This document shows positions 27,057 through 35,977 of a stretch of 35,977 nt of DNA, in pieces. The position numbers and the translations under genes were made by a program. Numbering within the stretch: position 1 is the stretch's first letter; the number at the start of each line of letters is the position of its first letter. The notes below the pieces were generated by a model. It was given only the letters and a program-made list of their open reading frames with translations, ran no database searches and had not been told where the DNA came from. The DNA is from Methylococcales bacterium (lineage in GTDB: Bacteria; Pseudomonadota; Gammaproteobacteria; Methylococcales; Methylomonadaceae): the NCBI GenBank assembly GCA_028688755.1, contig JAQTXN010000009.1, positions 1 through 35,977 of the forward strand, read 5' to 3'.

Positions 27057-28655
27057 ATGAATTATCAGGTTTTAGCTCGAAAGTGGCGACCGCATAATTT
27101 CACAGAAGTCGTCGGACAAGCTCACGTTATCACGTCACTCACCAACGCATTAAAACACCAACGTCTGCACCAAGCCTATTTATTTACAGGCACGCGCGGC
27201 GTAGGAAAAACCACGTTGGCGCGAATTTTAGCCAAAGCGATGAACTGTGAAAACCTTCAAGATTTTAATCCCTGTGGACAATGTGACATTTGCCGCGCTG
27301 TCGATGAAGGTCGTTTTTTAGATTTAATCGAAGTCGATGCCGCCTCGCGCACCAAAGTCGAAGATACGCGCGATTTGCTCGATAACGCACAGTACGCGCC
27401 AAATCAAGGTCGTTACAAAGTTTATCTTATCGACGAAGTTCACATGCTTTCAGGGCATAGTTTCAACGCGCTGCTCAAAACCCTTGAAGAACCGCCACCG
27501 CACGTTAAATTCCTACTCGCAACGACTGACCCGCACAAAATTCCCGTTACGGTTTTATCACGTTGTTTGCAGCTGAATTTAAAACGCCTTTTGCCGAGTG
27601 AAATTTTTACGCAAATGGGTTTTATTTTGGGACAAGAAGGCATTGCGTTTGAACCCGATGCGCTAAAACTGATTTCCCGCGCGGCGGATGGCAGTATGCG
27701 TGATGCGTTGAGTTTACTCGATCAAGCGATTGTGTACGGAAATGGCGCGGTCAGTAACGACGAAGTTCATGCCATGCTGGGTTCGATTGCACAGCAACCT
27801 GTCGAGTCAATTTTACACGCTTTGGCGAAAGCCGACGCGCCTGCGATTTTGAATCAAATTGATGATTTAAGTCAGCTCAGTCCAGATTTCAGTGATTTGT
27901 TGCAACAGCTTTTGCAATTTTTGCATCGTGTTGCATTGGTTCAACACGTTCCGACGACGCTGACGCATGATTTAGATGCTGAAATTGTCGCGCATTTGGC
28001 GCAAACGATGTCGCCAGAAGATGTGCAGCTTTATTATCAAATTGGCTTGCTTGGACAAAAAGATTTAGAACTTGCACCCGATCCACGCAGCGGTTTTGAA
28101 ATGGTGATGCTCAGAATGCTCACGTTTCGCCCCGTCCAAATTGGCAACGCACAACCTGTTCAAGTTCAACAACCTGCACCGCAAATTCAAGCGCGTCCGC
28201 AAGTCCAAATTTCACCACCGCAAGTTGCACCGATTCAACCATTACAATCTGCGCCGCAAGTTTCAAACGCGCCAACTTTTTCGGATAATTGGGAAACGAT
28301 TTTAGCGAATTTAAATGTTGGGCGATTTGTCAAAGAATTTGCCAAGCATTGCGTTTTAGAATCGCTTGATGATTCGGAATGTCGTTTGAATTTAGATCCT
28401 GAAAAAGCGAATTTGCTTGATGGCGATGTCACGGCAAAAATTGAAACTGCGTTGCGAGAAATGTTTAGCAAACCGCTAAAATTAACGATTGATGTAAAAG
28501 CGTTGGCAACGCACACGCCCGCGCAACAAATTATTCAAGCGCAAGAACATCGACAACAAGCTGCCGTTGAGGCAATTTATCAAGATCCGAATGTGGCGTA
28601 TTTGCAAAGTCATTTCGACGCGCAGGTTTTGCCCGAAACGATTGAACCGTTTTAA
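27057..28655 (+). CDS. dnaX: DNA polymerase III subunit gamma/tau
   Basis: MNYQVLARKWRPHNFTEVVGQAHVITSLTNALKHQRLHQAYLFTGTRGVGKTTLARILAKAMNC. The track start at 26994 lies inside the SRP RNA, so the start at 27057 is preferred. Confidence 0.96.
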   Translation: MNYQVLARKWRPHNFTEVVGQAHVITSLTNALKHQRLHQAYLFTGTRGVGKTTLARILAKAMNCENLQDFNPCGQCDICRAVDEGRFLDLIEVDAASRTKVEDTRDLLDNAQYAPNQGRYKVYLIDEVHMLSGHSFNALLKTLEEPPPHVKFLLATTDPHKIPVTVLSRCLQLNLKRLLPSEIFTQMGFILGQEGIAFEPDALKLISRAADGSMRDALSLLDQAIVYGNGAVSNDEVHAMLGSIAQQPVESILHALAKADAPAILNQIDDLSQLSPDFSDLLQQLLQFLHRVALVQHVPTTLTHDLDAEIVAHLAQTMSPEDVQLYYQIGLLGQKDLELAPDPRSGFEMVMLRMLTFRPVQIGNAQPVQVQQPAPQIQARPQVQISPPQVAPIQPLQSAPQVSNAPTFSDNWETILANLNVGRFVKEFAKHCVLESLDDSECRLNLDPEKANLLDGDVTAKIETALREMFSKPLKLTIDVKALATHTPAQQIIQAQEHRQQAAVEAIYQDPNVAYLQSHFDAQVLPETIEPF

Positions 28656-28680
28656 TTTTCAAAAATTAGGAGAAAAACAC

Positions 28681-29004
28681 ATGAAAAACGCATTAGGTAA
28701 TTTGATGCAACAAGCTCAAAAAATGCAAGATGATTTAAAAGCCGTGCAAGACGAATTGGCGTTAATGCAAGTCACGGGCGAATCAGGTGGTGGTTTGGTT
28801 AGTATTGTCATGACAGGCAAACGTGAAGCACGAAAAGTGACTATCGATCCGTCACTCGTTGGCGAAGATAAAGATATGCTCGAAGATTTAGTCGCTGCTG
28901 CAATCAACGATGCCGTTCACAAAGCTGACAAAATGAAAAAGGAAAAAATGGCGAGTGTCACGGCGGGGATTCCGCTTCCAGCAGGTTTTAGTTTGCCGTT
29001 TTAA
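28681..29004 (+). CDS. ybaB: YbaB/EbfC family nucleoid-associated protein
   Basis: MKNALGNLMQQAQKMQDDLKAVQDELALMQVTGESGGGLVSIVMTGKREARKVTIDPSL; directly after dnaX with the RBS AGGAG. Confidence 0.95.
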   Translation: MKNALGNLMQQAQKMQDDLKAVQDELALMQVTGESGGGLVSIVMTGKREARKVTIDPSLVGEDKDMLEDLVAAAINDAVHKADKMKKEKMASVTAGIPLPAGFSLPF

Positions 29005-29018
29005 TTTCGGAGTAAATT

Positions 29019-29357
29019 ATGAGTGATTGTTTATTTTGTAAAATGGCAAAGGGTGAAATCACGCCGAGCATCGTGTTCGAAGATGACGACATTTTGGCGT
29101 TCAACGATATTGCGCCACAAGCCCCGATTCATATTTTAATTATTCCGAAAAAACACATTTCAACTTTGAATGAGACTGACGATACATTATTGTTAGGTAA
29201 GCTCATGCAAACCGCTACGCAACTTGCTAAAAAATTAGGCGTTGCTGACGCGGGTTATCGCACTGTTATCAATTGCAATGAGTCGGGTGGGCAAGCGGTC
29301 TATCATTTGCATATTCATTTATTAGCTGGGCGACAAATGCTCTGGCCACCAGGTTAA
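29019..29357 (+). CDS. HIT family protein (HinT-like)
   Basis: CLFCKMAKGEITPSIVFEDDDILAFNDIAPQAPIHILIIPKKHI; HLHIHLLAGRQM (HxHxH motif). Confidence 0.95.
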   Translation: MSDCLFCKMAKGEITPSIVFEDDDILAFNDIAPQAPIHILIIPKKHISTLNETDDTLLLGKLMQTATQLAKKLGVADAGYRTVINCNESGGQAVYHLHIHLLAGRQMLWPPG

Positions 29358-29398
29358 AAATTTAGATTTCAATTTCCAAAAGCAGACGAGACAAAATT

Positions 29399-32300
29399 AT
29401 GTATAACAAAAAAGTATTATCAGCCGCCATTTTGTTAATTTTGGTGAAGTCTGCATTAGGAATTGAAGTGGAACCTAATAATGATTCGAGTAAAGCAAAT
29501 CCATTAGGAACTGAAAACGTTGGGCAACTTAGCAGCGGTGGCGATGTTGATTTTTTTTCGATTACGAATAGCTGTGTTAAATACACTGCAGATGATGAAA
29601 AAACCGATACGTCTAAAGTAATAAAAGCAGGCGATTGTGCAAAATATACTGCTGACGATTTGAATGCTGTTCCGCCTCAGAAAAAAGGTGAAATTAAATA
29701 CCGCTCAGAAATATCACTTGCATTTTCGTGTAATAGTCGAGCTGCAGTAGGTAAAGGTGGGTGGTATTTAGGACTTTTTGATTCAAACGGAGTTTTACAA
29801 AATACTTATCAGGTACAACCCAGTGATTGCATGGTTGGTGCGTCAGGTTCGCAAGGTCCTTACAGTTTCACGTTTTCAACTTTATTGGGGGATAACACGC
29901 TAAAACCTGACGCAAAGTACTATTTGTCTGTGGTAGGCGATTGCCATGTGCCAATTTATACTATTCCTCAAAGTTCAAATCCAGTAATCGGATTAAATAC
30001 GTTTGTACAATCGACATCCGCAACAAAAGCCAACATTGATGCTGCAAAAGCTGAAATCGCCAAGGCACAGCCTTTTCTTGATTTTGCTATAAAAGCATTA
30101 AATGATGCTAATTTTTCGGTGATTGGTTCAAACGCTAGTATTGCTCAAGCTAGTGATGCACTTTTGGCTGCAATGGATATTGCAAATAAAGCAGAAACAG
30201 ATTTAGCTGCTGGCATTACAACGGCTGTTACAACAATTAACGCGGTGAGTTCGACTGCAAAAGCTGTTGGAATTATGGCTGATGCGATGCTAATTTCTCT
30301 CCAGCGGCATCAGTTATTTAATGATGCTGATACAGCAACGAAAATTGCTGCTGCAAATATTACTGCCGAATTAGCAAAACTAGCTCCAAGCGATACAGAA
30401 GTCGCACGATTAAAAACGATTAAAACGAATGCTGATGATACAAAAAACGCCGCTGCAACCGACGATTCCGATGCAAAGACAAAACTCGGCGAAGCAAATA
30501 AGGCATTAGTTGATGCGGTTACTGTTTTAAACACAACTGTGAATGCAGATATTGCCGCCGCAAATGCCGCAACGGCAGCTGGAAGTCGAGCAAATAACGG
30601 TTGTTCTACCAGTAATAACGCAACTTATACGATACGAGATGCCGTTGTAACTCGACCTTATGAAGATATTTCGCATAGTTCAAAACTTAATCAATTTGAC
30701 TCTTTTAATGTCGCGACTGGTAATACAGGAAATGAGTCAGATTTTGATTTTTTTCAAATAAATGGAACAACAGGCAAAGACATTTCGTTGAGTTTCTCTT
30801 GTAAACAAAATACTGCTCAAGGCAGTAGCTCTGGTTGGGTTGCTTCTGTGTGGAAACACGCGCAACCAGATATTTTGGTATCTAATCATCAGATTTCACC
30901 AACAGATTGCTCATCAACAACGCCTTTCTCAATTCAAATTAAATCACCCGATACGTCCACTTATTATTTGGGTGTTCAAGCATCTTGTATTTTACCGCCC
31001 AAAGATACAACTTCATTGTTGGAGTATTATAAAGACTCTACGGGAGCAGGCATTGCATGTTTGCCAAATACCGCAGATTTCACGATTCAGAAAAATACGA
31101 TTAGTGTTGGTTCTAAAACCGATTTTACCAACACTGTAGCATTGGGTAATGAGCAAACTGGACACATCGATTCTGTGAATAAGCAAATTGTTTATAGCGT
31201 TGAAAGTGATGGGGAAAATGATATTCCATTGATTTTTTCTTGTTCACCTATGGCAATCCGACAAGCTGAGAATTGGTCGATAAGTATTTATAACGATGCA
31301 AGAAGTTTAGTAACTTCAATGCCAAGCAATCCAATATCAATCAATGGCTCTGATTGTGGCTCAGGATTTACTGGTGATAAAGGTGGGAAAAAATTGACAT
31401 TGCCTCACGATTCCGCGACTTATTATCTTGCTGTTAAATCGACCTGTACAACAGCCGATTGTGCTGTAGATACATCGAACTACAACATTGCGCGAGATGT
31501 AATCAAAACTTACACAGGTGTTTTAGCTTCGGCGAAAACGGTTACCACAAAAACAGCAAACTTTAAGCTCACGAAATGCGGCGCAAATACAAATGCAACT
31601 ATTGCAATTAAAGCTGAAAACGTAAATTTGAGTAAAAAATTAACACCTGTCAGAGTTCAAATTGGTGGTGTGGCTTGCCAAACAAGCGACCCGATTATTG
31701 CAAATTCACTGTCTGGAACAATTGAGAGTTCAAGCACAATTTTGGATTCTACGGTAATCGCTAAAGACACTGTATCTGCGGTACTCAGTGGTTGTGGTGT
31801 AGCAAAAGGAAAAGTGACATTGACTGGTTCAGGCTTAGATTTAGTAAATTTGAATCCTGAAAACAGACCTGATTCTGTCTCAATTCCGATAAAAGTCGAT
31901 TTCGGTGATTTTCATTGCGGGGGGACTGATACATTTTATATAAATGAAAATCAAACAGGTGATCTAGTTTATACGAACACAGCATCTGTTGTTCCAACGC
32001 CTGTACCTGTAACTGTTCCAACACCTGTATCGCCGCCGCGAGGAACATTTGACCCAAATTGGCTAACCACAAAAATAAATCTGGGTGCAACGTTGCAAAC
32101 GGGACAAATCAACGACGTAACCGACTCGAAAGTTTATAAAGTCGATACAGGAACCGAAAACGCGAATTTAACGTTTAGCTGTAATAATTCAATGCGTTAT
32201 CAAAATGACTGGGAACTGTTTATTTATGACAGTGCAAAAACCTTGAAATCGACCACGATAATTAACGGCAGTTCGTGTGCAATGGGGCAAAGTGGTGACA

Positions 32301-32521
32301 CAGGGGCTTATGCTATTTCGCTCACCAAAGATTCTCCAACGTATTATTTGGTGGTGACATCTGCGTGCGACGACGCTAGTGATAAAACCTGTGTTGATAA
32401 ATCACAATATCAGCTCAAACGAATAACCGCTACGCAAGCTGCAACAAATGCCGCGACAAAACCGTGTTTTGGTACAAATTGCGCGGCAGTGACAACGCCT
32501 GTGAAACCATTTTTTAAATGA
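29399..32521 (+). CDS. Large secreted protein with repeated PPC-like (pre-peptidase C-terminal) modules and an Ala-rich helical insert
   Basis: 1040 aa; signal peptide MYNKKVLSAAILLILVKSALG, then EVEPNNDSSKANPLG..GDVDFFSI. Repeated pattern (SLxFSC ... D-C-x-x-G ... YYLxVxxxC) occurs four times. Confidence 0.8.
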   Translation: MYNKKVLSAAILLILVKSALGIEVEPNNDSSKANPLGTENVGQLSSGGDVDFFSITNSCVKYTADDEKTDTSKVIKAGDCAKYTADDLNAVPPQKKGEIKYRSEISLAFSCNSRAAVGKGGWYLGLFDSNGVLQNTYQVQPSDCMVGASGSQGPYSFTFSTLLGDNTLKPDAKYYLSVVGDCHVPIYTIPQSSNPVIGLNTFVQSTSATKANIDAAKAEIAKAQPFLDFAIKALNDANFSVIGSNASIAQASDALLAAMDIANKAETDLAAGITTAVTTINAVSSTAKAVGIMADAMLISLQRHQLFNDADTATKIAAANITAELAKLAPSDTEVARLKTIKTNADDTKNAAATDDSDAKTKLGEANKALVDAVTVLNTTVNADIAAANAATAAGSRANNGCSTSNNATYTIRDAVVTRPYEDISHSSKLNQFDSFNVATGNTGNESDFDFFQINGTTGKDISLSFSCKQNTAQGSSSGWVASVWKHAQPDILVSNHQISPTDCSSTTPFSIQIKSPDTSTYYLGVQASCILPPKDTTSLLEYYKDSTGAGIACLPNTADFTIQKNTISVGSKTDFTNTVALGNEQTGHIDSVNKQIVYSVESDGENDIPLIFSCSPMAIRQAENWSISIYNDARSLVTSMPSNPISINGSDCGSGFTGDKGGKKLTLPHDSATYYLAVKSTCTTADCAVDTSNYNIARDVIKTYTGVLASAKTVTTKTANFKLTKCGANTNATIAIKAENVNLSKKLTPVRVQIGGVACQTSDPIIANSLSGTIESSSTILDSTVIAKDTVSAVLSGCGVAKGKVTLTGSGLDLVNLNPENRPDSVSIPIKVDFGDFHCGGTDTFYINENQTGDLVYTNTASVVPTPVPVTVPTPVSPPRGTFDPNWLTTKINLGATLQTGQINDVTDSKVYKVDTGTENANLTFSCNNSMRYQNDWELFIYDSAKTLKSTTIINGSSCAMGQSGDTGAYAISLTKDSPTYYLVVTSACDDASDKTCVDKSQYQLKRITATQAATNAATKPCFGTNCAAVTTPVKPFFK

Positions 32522-33228
32522 TAGATATGAAACGAATTTTAGTTTTTGGTTATAGCGTGATGTCGCTTGAGGCAATGAGTCGTTTGCCACGCGAGGAATG
32601 CAGCATTTTATTTATTGCCGCAGATGAAACCGAAGCCGCAATCGTTGCAGAAAAAGGCTTTGAAACGCGCGTACTCGATTTTAAAAATGATGAAGATTTA
32701 ATTTCTGTTGGTATCGGTACAAGTGTTGATATTATTTTTTGTTTTTATCCGAAAGATTTTGATAATGTGTTTTTGACGATTTCAGCACGCGCGTTGGATA
32801 GAAGTTTGACGATTATTGCAATTGTTGATGACAGTGAATCAGAAGAAAAATTGCTTGCTGCTGGCGCAAATAAAATCATTGATCCGTATGAAATTTGTGG
32901 ACGAAAAGTGCATGAAATGCTGACTAAACCTGAAATTAGTAATGTGCTTGACCACACGGTTTTTGGGCGACATGATTTAAAAATTGCTGAAATTGAAATT
33001 CCGTTGGAATCTTATTTGGAAGGTGTGCGAGTTAGCGAATTGAATTTAAAAAGTGAAAAATACAATTTAATTTTGATTGGAGTTGTTGACCGTGAACTTG
33101 GCGACCAGCTACATTTTACCAATGGTGAAACAGACCATGTACTCAATGCAGGCGATGTACTCGTTGTCATGGGACCGAGTCGGGGCTGCCGATTATTTAG
33201 AAACGAGGTGGAATATCAATGGACATAA
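32518..33228 (+). CDS. TrkA-N/TrkA-C (RCK) domain-like protein
   Basis: ILVFGYSVMSLEAMSRL...FIAADETEAAIVAEKGFETRVLDFKNDEDLISVGIG...IIAIVDDSESEEKLLAAGANKIIDPYEICGRKV; C-terminal SELNLKSEKYNLILIGVVDR...VLNAGDVLVVMGP. Confidence 0.8.
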   Translation: MIDMKRILVFGYSVMSLEAMSRLPREECSILFIAADETEAAIVAEKGFETRVLDFKNDEDLISVGIGTSVDIIFCFYPKDFDNVFLTISARALDRSLTIIAIVDDSESEEKLLAAGANKIIDPYEICGRKVHEMLTKPEISNVLDHTVFGRHDLKIAEIEIPLESYLEGVRVSELNLKSEKYNLILIGVVDRELGDQLHFTNGETDHVLNAGDVLVVMGPSRGCRLFRNEVEYQWT

Positions 33229-33731
33229 TGACAACGCTTAAAATTATCAAACCACGTTTTTGGTTTTTACTTGGCAGTTTGGGATGCGTATTTTTACTGA
33301 GCATGGGTGCGTATTTTCAATTTAATCAAGGCTTAGAACCCTGTCCGCTGTGTATTTCACAACGCATAGCGATTTTTTTAACGGGCTTAGTTTTCATGGT
33401 TGCCGTCGTCCATAATCCCAAAGAACAAAAAGGCATTAACCGTTACGCGATTTTTGGCGCATTAACCGCATTAGGTGGCGCGTCAATTTCCACTCGTCAT
33501 GTTTGGATTCAACATTTGCCACCTGATCAAGTTCCTGAATGCAAACCTGCTTTGGAATACATGCTGCAAAATTTCCCGTTGATTGAAACGGTAAAATTGA
33601 TGCTTTCAGGCACAGGCGATTGCGCGAAAGTTGATTGGACGATGCTTGGTTTTTCAATGCCTGCGTGGACACTGGTTGCTTTTTTAATGCTTGCGAGTTT
33701 GAGTATTTTACAAATTTGGAATCATGATTAA
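33219..33731 (+). CDS. dsbB: Disulfide bond formation protein B
   Basis: YFQFNQGLEPCPLCISQRIAIF (CxxC) plus a second Cys pair (PECKPALEYM...GDCAKVDW). Confidence 0.94.
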   Translation: MDIMTTLKIIKPRFWFLLGSLGCVFLLSMGAYFQFNQGLEPCPLCISQRIAIFLTGLVFMVAVVHNPKEQKGINRYAIFGALTALGGASISTRHVWIQHLPPDQVPECKPALEYMLQNFPLIETVKLMLSGTGDCAKVDWTMLGFSMPAWTLVAFLMLASLSILQIWNHD

Positions 33732-35724
33732 CCCTCAGATTCTCAAAGTCGCTATTCCCGCTGTTCCTTTTTTTCAATTATTTGAATATCTCGCGCCAGA
33801 AAATGGCGACAATCTGCAAGCGGGAATTCGCCTCGAAGTCCCGTTTGGCAAAACCTCAAAAGTAGCATTTTTACTCGCCATCAGTTCTGAAAGCGATTTC
33901 CCGATTGAAAAATTAAAACCAATTACGCGCGTAATTGATGACGCGCCATTGCTTGCTGAAATTGATTTGAAATTGCTGCATTGGGTGGCAAGTTATTATC
34001 ATCATCCAATTGGCGAAGTAATGAGTGCAGCATTTCCTGTGGCATTGCGACAAGGCAAAGAAGCGGTCATTAAAAAACTTCCTAAATCCCCCGAAACCGA
34101 AATCAAAACGACGCAACTTATTTGCAACGAAGGTCAACAAAACGCCATTGATGCCGTTACTGCGTCGCTCGATGAGTTCAAGGTTTTTTTGCTAGATGGT
34201 GTAACGGGCAGCGGTAAAACTGAAGTGTATATGCAACTAATTCAAACGGTTTTGAATCGAGGTCAGCAGGTTTTAGTTCTTGTGCCAGAAATTACGTTAA
34301 CGCCACAATTGCAACAGCGTTTTCAAGCCCGATTCAGCACACACATTGCAATTTCACATTCTAAAATCACTGACTTGCAACGTAAAAATGCGTGGTTGCT
34401 CATGCAAAGTGGCGCGTGTTCGTTATTACTCGGCACACGTTCTGCGTTGTTCACGCCATTGCCAAATATCGGACTAATCATCCTCGACGAAGAACACGAC
34501 AGCTCGTTTAAACAACAAGAAGGTTTTCGTTTTTCAGCGCGTGACGTTGCCGTGATGCGGGGAAAATTGGCAAATGTGCCTGTGGTTTTAGGTTCCGCTA
34601 CGCCGTCGCTCGAAAGTTTGTACAACGTTTTTTTAGAACGTTATCAACATTTGCCATTGCCTGAAAGGGCAGGAAATGCGTTGCCGCCGTTGGTGCAAAT
34701 TCTCGATATTCGCCAACAAAAATTGCAAGCAGGTTTGTCGGAGCGTTTGATTACTGAAATTCGCGCCGTGCTGGAAAAAAATGAACAAGTTTTGCTGTTT
34801 TTAAATCGACGGGGTTTTGCGCCGACGTTGATATGTCATGGTTGTGGTTGGGTAGCGAGATGCGTGCATTGCGACGCAAATTTGGTGATTCATCGTCATA
34901 AAAATTTACTCCGTTGTCATCATTGCGGCACAGAACATCGGTTAATTTCGCGCTGTCCTTCGTGTCAATCGTCAGAACTCGCTTCGCTTGGACAAGGTAC
35001 GGAACGTTTAGAATTCGCACTTTCTGAGATTTTTTCAAACAAAACGATTTTGCGTTTGGATTACGATTCGACGCAAAAAAAAGGGGCATTGGAAGATTTT
35101 TTAACGCAAATTCACGCAGGCGAAGTCGATATTATTTTAGGGACACAAATGCTCGCAAAAGGGCATCATTTCCCGAATGTCACGCTGGTAGCAATTTTGG
35201 ATGTGGATAGCGGTTTGTTTAGCACCGATTTTCATTCGGGTGAAAAATTGGCGCAGTTAATTGTGCAAGTTTCAGGTCGAGCGGGACGTGAACAAAAACG
35301 CGGCAAAGTGTTATTACAAACGCATCAGCCGAATCATCCGCTTTTGAATGAATTATTGCGTGAAGGGTACGCAAAATTTGCTCAATCCGAATTGCTCGCA
35401 CGAGAAGCGGCAATGTTGCCACCGTTTAGTTATCAAGCGTTGCTTCGCGCTCACGCTGAAAAAGAGGAAACGCCGCAGCAATTTTTAGAATCCGTTGCTG
35501 AATTAGCGCGAAATTTAAATGTACAAAACGTAGAAATTTTGGGTTCGATTCCTGCCCCAATGGCGAGACGCGCGGGGCAGTATCGTTTTCAACTTTTGTT
35601 TCAACATTCCAATCGCGCTGCGTTGCAGCAGCTTTTAAAGCAACTTGTGCCACAAATTTCGATGTTGAAACTAGCAAACAAAGTGCGCTGGTCGATCGAT
35701 GTCGATCCTGTGGATTTGTATTGA
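33724..35724 (+). CDS. priA: Primosomal protein N' (replication restart helicase PriA)
   Basis: FLLDGVTGSGKTEVYMQLIQTVL, ILDEEHDSSFKQQ, ARDVAVMRGKLANVPVVLGSATPSLES, zinc-binding CHGCGWVARCVHCDANLVIHRHKNLLRCHHCG. Confidence 0.97.
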   Translation: MINPQILKVAIPAVPFFQLFEYLAPENGDNLQAGIRLEVPFGKTSKVAFLLAISSESDFPIEKLKPITRVIDDAPLLAEIDLKLLHWVASYYHHPIGEVMSAAFPVALRQGKEAVIKKLPKSPETEIKTTQLICNEGQQNAIDAVTASLDEFKVFLLDGVTGSGKTEVYMQLIQTVLNRGQQVLVLVPEITLTPQLQQRFQARFSTHIAISHSKITDLQRKNAWLLMQSGACSLLLGTRSALFTPLPNIGLIILDEEHDSSFKQQEGFRFSARDVAVMRGKLANVPVVLGSATPSLESLYNVFLERYQHLPLPERAGNALPPLVQILDIRQQKLQAGLSERLITEIRAVLEKNEQVLLFLNRRGFAPTLICHGCGWVARCVHCDANLVIHRHKNLLRCHHCGTEHRLISRCPSCQSSELASLGQGTERLEFALSEIFSNKTILRLDYDSTQKKGALEDFLTQIHAGEVDIILGTQMLAKGHHFPNVTLVAILDVDSGLFSTDFHSGEKLAQLIVQVSGRAGREQKRGKVLLQTHQPNHPLLNELLREGYAKFAQSELLAREAAMLPPFSYQALLRAHAEKEETPQQFLESVAELARNLNVQNVEILGSIPAPMARRAGQYRFQLLFQHSNRAALQQLLKQLVPQISMLKLANKVRWSIDVDPVDLY

Positions 35725-35725
35725 T

Positions 35726-35974
35726 TTACGCGCCAAATGACAAATCTAAAAGCGCATTATCTAATTTGCCTGCGCGGAATGATTTACCTGATTCAACCGC
35801 TGTAACAATCACGTTTGCAGGACTAAATAACATCGCGTCGATTTTGAAAAAATCGTATTCGTAGGCTTTGAAAATATCCGCAAACGGTTTGCCATAATCT
35901 TTTGACGTTGAGCTGGGTAATTCTTTGGCTAATTTTTCAGCCGCTTCGTCGCTGCCTTTGACAAATAAATGCAC
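35726..35974 (-). CDS. mch: Methenyltetrahydromethanopterin cyclohydrolase, C-terminal part (start outside window)
   Basis: [63 protein letters not shown] resembles the Mch C-terminus (pattern FxxIFxxxxxDFYKIDPxLFSPAxVxxxxLxTGxxxxxGxL...SFG). From motif recall, not a search. Confidence 0.8.
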   Translation of the reverse strand: MHLFVKGSDEAAEKLAKELPSSTSKDYGKPFADIFKAYEYDFFKIDAMLFSPANVIVTAVESGKSFRAGKLDNALLDLSFGA

Positions 35975-35977
35975 TTG

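Noticed and set aside
27057-28655. Programmed frameshift producing DnaX gamma
   Set aside because: No clear A-AAA-AAG type slippery heptamer with downstream hairpin was seen at the expected position.
35074-35086. A8-G4 homopolymer tract in priA as a phase-variation or frameshift site
   Set aside because: The PriA frame is intact through the tract, and a single short run in an essential gene is weak evidence for programmed slippage.
1-35977. CRISPR arrays, IS elements, integrases or prophage genes
   Set aside because: No regularly spaced direct repeats and no transposase or integrase-like ORFs were recognised in the window.

Overview
The window looks like a chromosomal segment of an AT-rich gammaproteobacterium, probably a methylotroph or methanotroph. 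The host call rests on a partial methenyl-H4MPT cyclohydrolase (mch) tail at the right edge. Contents, left to right: the 3' end of a 5S rRNA gene with its terminator; ihfA, a MerR-family regulator, hisB, hisH, mepA and aspS; a minus-strand block of a small hypothetical gene, recN, sdhB and sdhE; tyrS, a one-gene islet, then bioF; a flagellar filament locus (two flagellins, flaG, fliD, fliS, fliT-like); a minus-strand block of isochorismatase-like, HopJ-like, trypsin-like/Calx-beta protease and a complete type I secretion system; a small membrane protein; a beta-hydroxyacid dehydrogenase; 4.5S SRP RNA; dnaX, ybaB and a HIT protein; a 1040-aa secreted modular protein; a TrkA/RCK-like protein; dsbB and priA. 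The strongest non-routine observations are two gene-tail scars. (1) A TIR-like/nucleoside-deoxyribosyltransferase-like gene is inserted between tyrS and bioF. It is flanked by a duplicated tyrS 3' end, and the downstream copy still ends in an in-frame TGA overlapping the bioF ATG. (2) An orphan pheT C-terminal remnant lies between the 5S rRNA terminator and ihfA. Other notable items are a protease/HopJ/type I secretion cluster, a triplicated module in FliD, Ala-rich flagellin variable domains and the multi-module Cys-containing secreted protein. No CRISPR array, IS element, integrase or complete tRNA gene was seen.
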